DNA of 46,811 bases from Sulfurimonas sp. C5 (GTDB taxonomy: Bacteria > Campylobacterota > Campylobacteria > Campylobacterales > Sulfurimonadaceae): contig NZ_JARXNQ010000006.1 in NCBI RefSeq assembly GCF_029872055.1, positions 12,675-59,485 of the forward strand. The letters run 5' to 3'. Each line of letters opens with the position of its first letter. The stretch's first letter is position 1. The translations under genes were made by a program, and so were the position numbers. Below, one piece after another: positions 9,459-16,492 of the stretch. A model generated the notes under the pieces. The model saw nothing but the letters and a program-made list of their open reading frames with translations. It was not told the origin of the DNA and ran no database searches.

Positions 9459-10012
9459 GCACCCATTAGCTGCTTAGAACTTTCACCGATAAGTTCACAC
9501 ATCTCTTCATAAGTTTTCTTTGCATCAGTTGTATCACTGCCTACAACCTCATCATAAACAGCTTCAATTTTTTCTTCAGCGTCCAGTTTTTTCAAATCAC
9601 CTTTGTCAAGATCAAGTAATTCTAGGATCTCATTCCATACAGAACTTTCATCTAGAACATATGCAGTAAATGTAACTCCGTCATATTCAAACGTACCGTT
9701 TCCTTCTAAGTCTGTTACATATAAAACATAAATACCCTCAGGAGTAAAAAATTCTTTATATTTTTCGTACATTGGTTTGAAATCGTTAAAACTTTCAAGT
9801 TCACAAGTAAGAAATTTCATTTTTTCATCATCACATACCATGATTACTTGTCTTGCTTGAATTTTCGGAGGTAGTTTTCTATCAGGTGAAATCTGTTTTC
9901 CTTGCTCAACGATTAAGGCACCGCGGTATCCTTCTAAACTTCCAACAGCACCTGTATATGACGGTTGCCATGCTAACTCATTTTCTTTGATAAAATCTAA
10001 TACTTTAGACAT
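9452..10012 (-). CDS. Unknown 186-aa protein, candidate nif-regulon member
   Basis: No family recognised. The protein is soluble and acidic, with a mixed alpha/beta composition (RQVIMVCDDEKMKFLTCELESF, YVLYVTDLEG) and a helical Asp/Glu-rich C-terminus. It has two Cys residues close to these strands and one near the C-terminus. It stands alone: 42 bases separate it from the SagB-type gene upstream and it converges on pfkA. The striking feature is its promoter (10041-10054), which matches the nif promoters 13-35 kb away almost base for base. I infer expression under nitrogen-fixing conditions. The start has AAGGA 5 bases upstream. Confidence 0.8.
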   Translation of the reverse strand: MSKVLDFIKENELAWQPSYTGAVGSLEGYRGALIVEQGKQISPDRKLPPKIQARQVIMVCDDEKMKFLTCELESFNDFKPMYEKYKEFFTPEGIYVLYVTDLEGNGTFEYDGVTFTAYVLDESSVWNEILELLDLDKGDLKKLDAEEKIEAVYDEVVGSDTTDAKKTYEEMCELIGESSKQLMGAV

Positions 10013-10040
10013 TGTAATCCTTTTTTTTTCAAAACGAATT

Positions 10041-10054
10041 ACATTTAGTGTTCC
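10041..10054 (-). promoter_or_regulatory. Sigma54-like nif-type promoter of the 186-aa gene
   Basis: Reading the minus strand: GGAACACTAAATGTAA, that is GG-N10-GT. It shares GGAACACT with the ferredoxin, nifV and 31-aa/AKR promoters. The predicted start of transcription (about 10030) leaves an 18-base leader carrying the ribosome-binding site. The GG overlaps the stop codon of the upstream SagB-type gene. Confidence 0.65.
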
Positions 10055-11311
10055 CTAGCGACCGATTGCTAAAAGATAAAGAATATTGTTCTTTGTTTGC
10101 AGGAACTCTTTACACTCATCATCATAATATGCACCTATTCCACTACATCCTATTCCCATAAGTTCTGAACGAATATAGATTATGTGAGCAAGAAAACCAC
10201 TTAAAATATTAACTTTTTGATACTTTTTAGCCTCATTGGAAGTAAAGAAAAAAGTAACACCGCTTTGCCCTCCAAGATTTTGCTCCAGTGCCAGATAGCG
10301 TGATTTACTTCTAAAATCCCCCTCTTCCAAAAGTTCACCGTTTTTATAAAGTCCCTGTGACATATTTGTAACCAGATTAGCCGTGTAATAGATATCGATC
10401 GCGTGTTCTTTGGCAAACTGGAAAAGTCCGCCCATAATAAACCAGAATTCTTCATCACTCATCGGCTGTGCACGAAATGCTCTGATAGAACGGCGATTTA
10501 CAATAGCCTGACGCAATTGCTCTTTAGGGATATTTTCAAAAAAGTTAGGCGGATTGAAGTTTGGCTCTTCATACACAGCACTTTGTTTGTATGCATCTTC
10601 AATAAACCTATTTGTTTCAAGGTAATCGCATCCACTTACAAAAGGCAATCCTTGTCTGAGTTTGTCTATACTCGTCTCACTTGCTTCGGAACTACGGACA
10701 CTGCACATAAACATCTCGTCATCTCTAAAACCGAATACTTCATTGAGAGAAAGCTTGTCAAAATCAAAAACAAATTCGTTTTCCCTACCCATTAATGACA
10801 ATGCCGTGTATATTGCTCCCAACTGATGTCCTACATCAAGCAGTATGTAGCGTATTGCTCTATCGTTATATTTCCAAGAACTGCGGAAGTAGACACTAGA
10901 TATTAGAAACACCAAGCCTTTTTGTTTGAGGGAGTCTTTAAAATAATGCTCTACACCGTCACGCCCAATTTCTTGTAAAAGTGTTAGTGATGCACGGTGG
11001 GGTTCATAATGATATATACCGTCAAGTAAACCTTTTATTCCACGTACTTGGATATAAACCTCAAAAGGGAAAAGCCCTCCTGCACTCGGAACCGATCTTA
11101 GATGATACACGCCGTCAGGATAAGACTTTTCAAAAGTGATACCCCCTATGAGATTAAGGTCTGTTAATTCTTCATACTCTTCTATTTTAAAACGTTGATT
11201 GAAATGAGGATAGAGTTTGTGGTTAGTCGGCTGCGACTGCCAGTCTAAAAAGTGGGCATTTTTTCTAACGCTCATGTAAGAATGTTTTGTTTGTTGGTGA
11301 AAAATCGGCAT
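10055..11311 (-). CDS. SagB-type protein with two fused nitroreductase domains
   Basis: FMN-dependent nitroreductase fold of the SagB/ThcOx type. The first half (about residues 1-205) has RSVPSAGGLFPFEVYI and the late DVGHQLGAIYTALSLMG. The second half restarts with a nitroreductase entry motif, VNRRSIRAFRAQPMSDEEFW, and ends with the typical IRSELMGIGCSGIGAYYDDE. The chain is thus a tandem duplication. SagB enzymes oxidise azolines in peptide natural products, but no cyclodehydratase (YcaO) or precursor peptide lies nearby. I prefer the ATG at 11311 to the one at 11344 because it follows the upstream stop by 2 bases instead of overlapping it by 31. Confidence 0.8.
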   Translation of the reverse strand: MPIFHQQTKHSYMSVRKNAHFLDWQSQPTNHKLYPHFNQRFKIEEYEELTDLNLIGGITFEKSYPDGVYHLRSVPSAGGLFPFEVYIQVRGIKGLLDGIYHYEPHRASLTLLQEIGRDGVEHYFKDSLKQKGLVFLISSVYFRSSWKYNDRAIRYILLDVGHQLGAIYTALSLMGRENEFVFDFDKLSLNEVFGFRDDEMFMCSVRSSEASETSIDKLRQGLPFVSGCDYLETNRFIEDAYKQSAVYEEPNFNPPNFFENIPKEQLRQAIVNRRSIRAFRAQPMSDEEFWFIMGGLFQFAKEHAIDIYYTANLVTNMSQGLYKNGELLEEGDFRSKSRYLALEQNLGGQSGVTFFFTSNEAKKYQKVNILSGFLAHIIYIRSELMGIGCSGIGAYYDDECKEFLQTKNNILYLLAIGR

Positions 11312-11313
11312 CT

Positions 11314-11610
11314 TTACTTTACGTACCTTTTTGTTAATCTGCAAAAGTCATAAAAATCGCTTAACATCAAATAGCGGATCTCTATATCTTCAAATTTTTT
11401 TACTAATGGTGCGTTGCCTTCTCTGTATAATCGTACATCGTTTTGGAACTCTTTCGGAAATTCCAGCTTTTCTTCTTTTAAAGCTGAAAAGCACTCTAAA
11501 AAATCAAAAAAAAGCTTTGTGATTTTTTTCTCTTTTTCATGAGACTTGTTTGAAAGAAAGTCTATTGTTTCTTCAAATGTCTCACATATTTGCAACAAAC
11601 ACTCAGTCAT
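11314..11610 (-). CDS. Unknown 98-aa helical protein
   Basis: Small, mostly helical, Glu/Lys-rich protein with no membrane segment. It contains Cys at residues 4, 8 and 40 and one near the C-terminus (FCRLTKRY). No family is recognised. It is immediately upstream of, and probably translationally coupled to, the SagB-type gene, so it may be a partner of that enzyme. The start has a weak ribosome-binding site. Confidence 0.6.
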   Translation of the reverse strand: MTECLLQICETFEETIDFLSNKSHEKEKKITKLFFDFLECFSALKEEKLEFPKEFQNDVRLYREGNAPLVKKFEDIEIRYLMLSDFYDFCRLTKRYVK

Positions 11611-11614
11611 AATT

Positions 11615-11644
11615 TACTCTTTATTTTATACTATTTAAAGAGTA
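11615..11644. other. Inverted repeat upstream of the 98-aa gene
   Basis: TACTCTTTA (11615-11623) and TAAAGAGTA (11636-11644) form a 9-bp dyad with 12 bases between. It lies after the pirin gene and before the 98-aa gene, so it could be a terminator for the first or an operator for the second. No U-tract favours the terminator reading. Confidence 0.4.
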
Positions 11645-11664
11645 TATGCATGAATTATACCTGT

Positions 11665-12369
11665 CTACAACTTTTGCATCTCTATAAATAAAAAGTGACT
11701 ATTAGATACCGCTTCTATATTAAGGTTTGCCTCATCGACACATTCACAGGCATCGTGAGCTTTTAAAGTAACACCATTAAGAACTGCTTCACCCTCGATC
11801 ATAGTAAAATACACCTGTCTCTCAGGCTTCAAGTCAAAGTTCAAACTTTCCCCAGCATCCAATTCACTTACATAAAAGTTGACATCCTGATACAGTTTTA
11901 TCGGTGCATCGGAGTTTTGAGAGGAAACAATATTTAGTAGTTTGTTTTTTCTCTCCTGCTCTGTAAATTTATGGGAACCGTACAAAACAGGCAGATTTTT
12001 TTGCGGAGGAAAGATCCAAATCTGCAATAGTGTCAGAGCTTTACTTGGATGATTATTGTACTCCGAATGGTATACACCTGTCCCGGCACTCATATACTGT
12101 ACTTCACCGCGGGTCAAAATCTCTTCATTGCCCATGGAGTCTTTATGTGTCAGCTCCCCGTCAATGATATAGGTAACAATCTCCATATCACGGTGGGGAT
12201 GCATATCAAACCCGCTTTGAGGTTTGATCAGATCATCATTTAAAACCCGAAGTACCCCAAAGTTTACATTACTATGATTGACATACTCGGCAAAAGAGAA
12301 ATGAAACCTGCTTTGCAGCCAATCTTTATCGGAGAAGAATAACTCCTCCTTAGCTATTTTTCTAAGCAT
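11665..12369 (-). CDS. Pirin-family cupin protein
   Basis: Pirins are iron-binding bicupins, some with quercetin 2,3-dioxygenase activity. The four metal ligands are at the positions expected of the family: His57 and His59 in DMHPHRDME, His101 and Glu103 in GTGVYHSEYNN. Other signatures are VTYIIDGELTHKDSMG and LTLLQIWIFPP. The 234-aa length is typical. It lies 21 bases downstream of the yceI-like gene and is probably part of the MarR-controlled unit. Confidence 0.92.
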   Translation of the reverse strand: MLRKIAKEELFFSDKDWLQSRFHFSFAEYVNHSNVNFGVLRVLNDDLIKPQSGFDMHPHRDMEIVTYIIDGELTHKDSMGNEEILTRGEVQYMSAGTGVYHSEYNNHPSKALTLLQIWIFPPQKNLPVLYGSHKFTEQERKNKLLNIVSSQNSDAPIKLYQDVNFYVSELDAGESLNFDLKPERQVYFTMIEGEAVLNGVTLKAHDACECVDEANLNIEAVSNSHFLFIEMQKL

Positions 12370-12390
12370 AATTTCTCCCTTCTTTTTCTG

Positions 12391-12954
12391 TTATTGTTGT
12401 AGAATTCCTTCTACACTCACTTCCATTTTTACGGTATCGCCTACAAGTACTCCACCTGTTTCAAGAACTTTGTTCCATTTTAAACCAAAATCTTTTCTGT
12501 TGATTTTACCTTCTAAAGTAAGCCCTGCTCTTGTTTGTCCCCATGGATCTTTCATAACACCGCCAAACTCATAATCAAGTACGACATCTTTTGTTACGTC
12601 TTTAATTGTCAGTTTTCCGTATGCTTTGTCTCCGTCTACATGATCAAGTACAAAAGTGATCTTCGGATACTTAGCCACATCGAAAAAATCTGCTGAACGC
12701 AAATGCTCATCTCTCTCTTTTTTGTCCGTATTTAAAGATGCCGCTTCAATCTCGCCTTTTAAAGCTATAAGATTATTGCCATTAACTTCAAATGAACCGT
12801 CAAATTTTTCAAACTTTCCAGTTACGTGGCTTATCATCATGTGTTTTACTTTAAACATTACGTTTGTATGTACCGGATCAACTTTATACGTTGCACCAAA
12901 CAATACACCTGCACCTAACATTAACGCTATAAAAGCTACATATAACTTTTTCAT
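12391..12954 (-). CDS. Secreted YceI-family lipid-binding protein
   Basis: YceI proteins are periplasmic lipocalin-like barrels that bind polyisoprenoid lipids. A signal peptide is clear (KKLYVAFIALMLGAGVLFGA, cleavage near residue 20). The mature domain begins with the family opening YKVDPVHTNVMFKVKHM and carries GKFEKFDGSFEV, HLRSADFFDVAKYP and GLTLEGKINRKDFGLKWN. Its start overlaps the marR stop by 4 bases (ATGA), so the two are translationally coupled. Confidence 0.93.
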   Translation of the reverse strand: MKKLYVAFIALMLGAGVLFGATYKVDPVHTNVMFKVKHMMISHVTGKFEKFDGSFEVNGNNLIALKGEIEAASLNTDKKERDEHLRSADFFDVAKYPKITFVLDHVDGDKAYGKLTIKDVTKDVVLDYEFGGVMKDPWGQTRAGLTLEGKINRKDFGLKWNKVLETGGVLVGDTVKMEVSVEGILQQ

Positions 12955-13412
12955 TTGTGATCCTTTTCGTGTTTTTGCACTTTTCTCAAAAGTTTATAGA
13001 GCGTATCTAGTTCATCATCACTTAAAACATCCATCTTTTCAACAAGGTTGTTTATATGCCCCGGGAAAATATTTTCAATAATCTCTTTTCCTTTTGGCTC
13101 TAACGATAAACAGAAACTTCTTTTGTCTTTTTCATTTTGAATAGAGCTGATCCAACCATCTCTTTTGAGATTTTTCACAACAACGGTTGTATTTCCCGGT
13201 GTAGATAGTGTGAGTTTTGTAATCTCACCTATACTTAAATTACCGCGGTGGTATAGAACCTCTAAAACCTTAAACTGGTTGTATGTCAGACCATGTTCTA
13301 AAAAGTATTTCGCTTCATCCGTTACCAATCTGTTGTCCGTACGATGTAACTGAAAAACAGTTTTGAGAACTTTGTCTTGATGTTCTCCGTAAGATTTAAC
13401 TTTTAATTTCAT
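12951..13412 (-). CDS. MarR-family transcriptional regulator
   Basis: A 153-aa winged helix-turn-helix dimer. The recognition region reads LSIGEITKLTLSTPGNTTVVVKNL (about residues 65-88), then the wing (GWISSIQNEKDKRSFCLSLEPKG). One Cys occurs in the wing. It is the first gene of the marR-yceI-pirin unit, and two identical 12-base elements sit just upstream (13437-13448 and 13467-13478), so autorepression is likely. The inducer is unknown; MarR proteins of this arrangement often respond to oxidants or electrophiles. Confidence 0.88.
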   Translation of the reverse strand: MKLKVKSYGEHQDKVLKTVFQLHRTDNRLVTDEAKYFLEHGLTYNQFKVLEVLYHRGNLSIGEITKLTLSTPGNTTVVVKNLKRDGWISSIQNEKDKRSFCLSLEPKGKEIIENIFPGHINNLVEKMDVLSDDELDTLYKLLRKVQKHEKDHK

Positions 13413-13436
13413 AACTTAGCCTTTGAAAAATTATAC

Positions 13437-13478
13437 TACTAACTAGTACTAATATCTTATAAATATTACTAACTAGTA
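13437..13478. promoter_or_regulatory. Tandem operator upstream of the marR-yceI-pirin unit
   Basis: TACTAACTAGTA occurs at 13437-13448 and again at 13467-13478, exactly 30 bases (about three helical turns) apart. Each holds the palindrome ACTAGT. Location and spacing suggest two MarR dimers on one face of the DNA. Confidence 0.65.
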
Positions 13479-13491
13479 TTATATTGTAAAT

Positions 13492-14196
13492 TTAGATTAA
13501 TTTTTTAGTCAGATTTTCAAGACCTTTTTTTTGCAAGATGTGCAGGTCACATTCATCAAGCCACTCGAGCGCTTTTTCGTGATAGTATTCTAAAACAATA
13601 GGACTCAGCTGCTGTTTTTGACTCACTATCTTTTCCAGATAACTTTTTATCTCTGAGGCTTCAAACTCTTCAAAATTTTGCAGTTTCCCGTAAAATGCTT
13701 CAAGGAAGTTATCTTCTATAAAATCTTTTGCTTTTTCCAAAAAGATTGTAGCTTCGATCTCATTTGCTACTATATCGTTCCACATTCGCCCGTTTATGAG
13801 CTGATCAACCGCCACGTCAATGTACATAGGTACCATCTCTAACACTTTGTTTAATTCGTCAAAATCGTTGTCAACCAGATCACGAAAGAGCATTCTCGCC
13901 CTGTTGCGTACTTTTTTTCTCAGTTCATCATCTGCGATCACATCTTTGTGCAGCAGAGAAAAACGTTCCAGTGCACCCAAGCGGGAGTGGTTAAATGCCA
14001 TAATTGAAACAAGGGGATGTTTATCTTCTATCTGTTTAGGGTGTGAGCCTGAAGGGCGGCAAAATGCCCAGTAGAGTCTTGCTTCAAAGTCATCATGCTC
14101 TATATATTTTGCATCTCCCAAAGCCTCAAAGTTATCTTCATCTTTTAACTCTTCCACTTCCTCTTTATAGGTGAGATTAAACAACTCTTCCATCAC
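13492..14196 (-). CDS. Unknown 234-aa protein of the AAA+/VWA cassette 1
   Basis: A mostly helical, acidic soluble protein with no recognised domain. One segment mentions a possible folded core (YWAFCRPSGSHPKQIEDKHP, then HSRLGALERFSLLHKD). It follows the first VWA gene by 9 bases and closes the AAA+-VWA-unknown operon. Cassette 2 lacks a homologue at the same place. It may be an adaptor or client of the AAA+/VWA pair, by inference from co-transcription only. Confidence 0.65.
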   Translation of the reverse strand: MMEELFNLTYKEEVEELKDEDNFEALGDAKYIEHDDFEARLYWAFCRPSGSHPKQIEDKHPLVSIMAFNHSRLGALERFSLLHKDVIADDELRKKVRNRARMLFRDLVDNDFDELNKVLEMVPMYIDVAVDQLINGRMWNDIVANEIEATIFLEKAKDFIEDNFLEAFYGKLQNFEEFEASEIKSYLEKIVSQKQQLSPIVLEYYHEKALEWLDECDLHILQKKGLENLTKKLI

Positions 14197-14205
14197 AGAC
14201 CTCTC

Positions 14206-15342
14206 TTATAAAATAACTAATTTTCTTCCAAATGGTATGCGTGCCCTGCCACTAGATAACGCCCACAACACTTCATACGACGGTGGAATGCGAGGGAAAA
14301 AGCCCTCACCATCCGTAAAATAAAGCAGCATTGTACTCATCGGCAAATTTTGCTCCACATAGTCAAAAACAACACGGTAGTCAGTTCCCCCACCGCCTGT
14401 GAGTTGAAAGTTCATCTCGTCAGCTCCGACAAAAGTGTAATGGTGATGCACTTTTGCATCGGCTATTAAAAGCTCGATCCGAATTGAGGGAAAGTTCTGC
14501 ATTATAGATTCAAATTCAGACTTGAATACTCCCAAAAGTGACTCGTTAATAGAGCCTGAAGTATCGATCGCAACTATGAGTGAAAGAGTGTCACTTGCAA
14601 GTGAAGGGAGTGCTACTCCGCGGTAAAGATGTTTTTTGTTCGGAGGCATAAAAGCGTAGTTGTTTCTCATGTGGCGGTTGATCGCATTGTAGAGCTCAAA
14701 TCTCCAGTCAATGTCATTAGTAACCATTTTTTTTGCAAAACGCTCAAACCCTGAAGGCATGAGTGACTTTTTCTCGGCAACCTCTTTTGCCAAAGTTGCC
14801 GCATACTCCCACTCATCTTCCTCTTTTTCACTCGGGTTTTTCTCGATCCTTTTTATTCTGCTAAAAGCTGAATAGGCATTTTTCCCTTCTGTCACTTTAT
14901 CGAGTGTGTCAAGATCATCGTACAGGTTCACACCCTCGGCGATAAGCTGTTTTTTAAGCTCCTCGTAGATCTCTTCGGCGTACATATCTTTAAACTCTTT
15001 ATTGTAGTTCACACCTTGAGGGAGTTTAAACTTGTTTTTTACAAGCATGTTGTTGATCGCATAATCGGTCGCAAGCTGCCACAAAGCACCGCGGCGTGCA
15101 AGCTTTCTTTGTTTGTGTGCAAGAACATGGTGCATTACGGCATTTGTAAGTATAAACTGTAACTCTTCAACCGAACAGCTCTCTATAAACTCTGGGTTAT
15201 ATAAAAACCGTACCCCGTTACTTGCGTAGTGTTCTATCTTTTCACTGGCTTCATGCTTGAGGCGTGAAGCCAACATCCCGAAGTAAGGATGTTTGTTAAT
15301 GAGCTGGCTTTTTGCTTTTGTTAAGAGTTCTTCGGCGGTCAT
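14206..15342 (-). CDS. VWA-like protein with metallopeptidase-like N-terminus (cassette 1)
   Basis: Two-domain protein. The N-terminal part resembles the putative metallopeptidase domain of DUF2201 proteins: an HHVLAHK stretch at the HExxH position, then GALWQLATDYAINNML. The catalytic Glu is missing, so peptidase activity is unlikely. The C-terminal part is a VWA-like domain with complete MIDAS residues: DTSGS, Thr in GGGGTDYR, Asp in YFTDGEG. Such proteins partner MoxR-type AAA+ ATPases, and this gene overlaps its AAA+ gene by 4 bases. It is paralogous to the protein at 19207-20427. Confidence 0.85.
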   Translation of the reverse strand: MTAEELLTKAKSQLINKHPYFGMLASRLKHEASEKIEHYASNGVRFLYNPEFIESCSVEELQFILTNAVMHHVLAHKQRKLARRGALWQLATDYAINNMLVKNKFKLPQGVNYNKEFKDMYAEEIYEELKKQLIAEGVNLYDDLDTLDKVTEGKNAYSAFSRIKRIEKNPSEKEEDEWEYAATLAKEVAEKKSLMPSGFERFAKKMVTNDIDWRFELYNAINRHMRNNYAFMPPNKKHLYRGVALPSLASDTLSLIVAIDTSGSINESLLGVFKSEFESIMQNFPSIRIELLIADAKVHHHYTFVGADEMNFQLTGGGGTDYRVVFDYVEQNLPMSTMLLYFTDGEGFFPRIPPSYEVLWALSSGRARIPFGRKLVIL

Positions 15343-16343
15343 GTATGTAGTATCTTCGTAAAGTTTTTACTCCATAGCGGCCAGTTACCAAGATAATCAA
15401 GCTCTATGTTACGTCCGCGCAGGTCTTGTACGATCATGATCGCAAACTCTGCAGGTAGGTTCAGTGTATATCCCAAAAGATTATTCAGCTCGTTTGCACG
15501 TGTATCTTCATCTATGCGCATCGTAAGTGCCGTTGACAAAATATGCAGAGCTGAAGCTTCCTGTGGTACCTCTTTTGATTCCCCTGCCAAAATAGCTTCA
15601 ATATTCGGTAGTGATTTTTCAACCGATAAAAATCCTAAAAACGAAGCGGCAAGATCTTCACCGATTGCACCGCTAAGCATAGGAAGCAGTAAGTCATCTT
15701 CAGGCTCACTCTCGAGTATCTCATTTACATATTCCCAAGTTCTCGGCGTTGCAAACGCTTTTTCCTCAGAATTTTTTCCAAATGTAAAAAGTGCATCAGG
15801 TCTGTACGAGATAAATGCAATGATCGAGTGACGAAGGTGTGATTGTTGTGCCCACGTTTTCCAGTCTTCTACGTTTGACTCCATATCTAAGTGGATAAAA
15901 CGGTTTGCCAAAGGTGCCGCCATGCGAAATACAACCCCACGATCGCTTTCACGGTTACCCGCAGCTACAATTGCCCAGCCATCTGGAAGCGTGTACTCTC
16001 CAACTTTACGGTCAAGGATCAGCTGGTACGCTGAAGCTTGAACCATAGGTGCGGCAGTATTTAACTCATCCAAAAACAAGATCCCTTTTGAATCCTTGTC
16101 AGTCGGTAAAAAAGATGCGGGTGCCCATACAGCTTTGTCGTTGCTTGCATCAAAAAACGGGATACCGCGCAAGTCTGTCGGATCTAAAAGTGAAAGACGA
16201 AGATCGATATACTCCAGTTCATTTTCCTTTGCGATCTGTTTTACGATCGAAGACTTCCCGATCCCCGGAGGTCCCCATACAAACATAGGTACTTTTCGAT
16301 CAACAAGATGAGCAATTGCTCTTTTGGCACTTTGTGGATTCAT
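15339..16343 (-). CDS. MoxR-type AAA+ ATPase (cassette 1)
   Basis: Hexameric AAA+ chaperone of the MoxR/YehL type. Walker A is GPPGIGKS (24-31), Walker B is ILFLDE (88-93), and the sensor region reads WAIVAAGNRESDRG with the arginine-rich PLANRFIHLDME. MoxR/VWA pairs insert metal cofactors or remodel metalloenzymes in several pathways (CbbQ/CbbO, NorQ/NorD). The start overlaps a hairpin that can mask its ribosome-binding site (16348-16367). It is paralogous to the AAA+ protein at 20408-21415. Confidence 0.88.
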   Translation of the reverse strand: MNPQSAKRAIAHLVDRKVPMFVWGPPGIGKSSIVKQIAKENELEYIDLRLSLLDPTDLRGIPFFDASNDKAVWAPASFLPTDKDSKGILFLDELNTAAPMVQASAYQLILDRKVGEYTLPDGWAIVAAGNRESDRGVVFRMAAPLANRFIHLDMESNVEDWKTWAQQSHLRHSIIAFISYRPDALFTFGKNSEEKAFATPRTWEYVNEILESEPEDDLLLPMLSGAIGEDLAASFLGFLSVEKSLPNIEAILAGESKEVPQEASALHILSTALTMRIDEDTRANELNNLLGYTLNLPAEFAIMIVQDLRGRNIELDYLGNWPLWSKNFTKILHT

Positions 16344-16347
16344 TCAC

Positions 16348-16367
16348 ACTCCTTTTATTCAAGGAGT
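16348..16367 (-). promoter_or_regulatory. Hairpin covering the ribosome-binding site of the cassette-1 AAA+ gene
   Basis: ACTCCTT and AAGGAGT form a perfect 7-bp stem with a 6-base loop. On the minus-strand transcript the second arm AAGGAGT is the Shine-Dalgarno sequence 4 bases before the ATG, so folding would block initiation. Confidence 0.5.
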
Positions 16368-16492
16368 ATTTACAAGTTTTGTGCCGAAGGCATGGTTTTA
16401 TCATTTAAAATAATATTTTTTGTTTTTTTTAATTTAGATACAATAGCTACAACAAATAAAATTTGGAAAATACATTAAAATCGAGAATTACA

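Noticed and set aside
16463-16492. TTG start for the helicase
   Set aside because: No ribosome-binding site; the ATG at 16493 is more credible.
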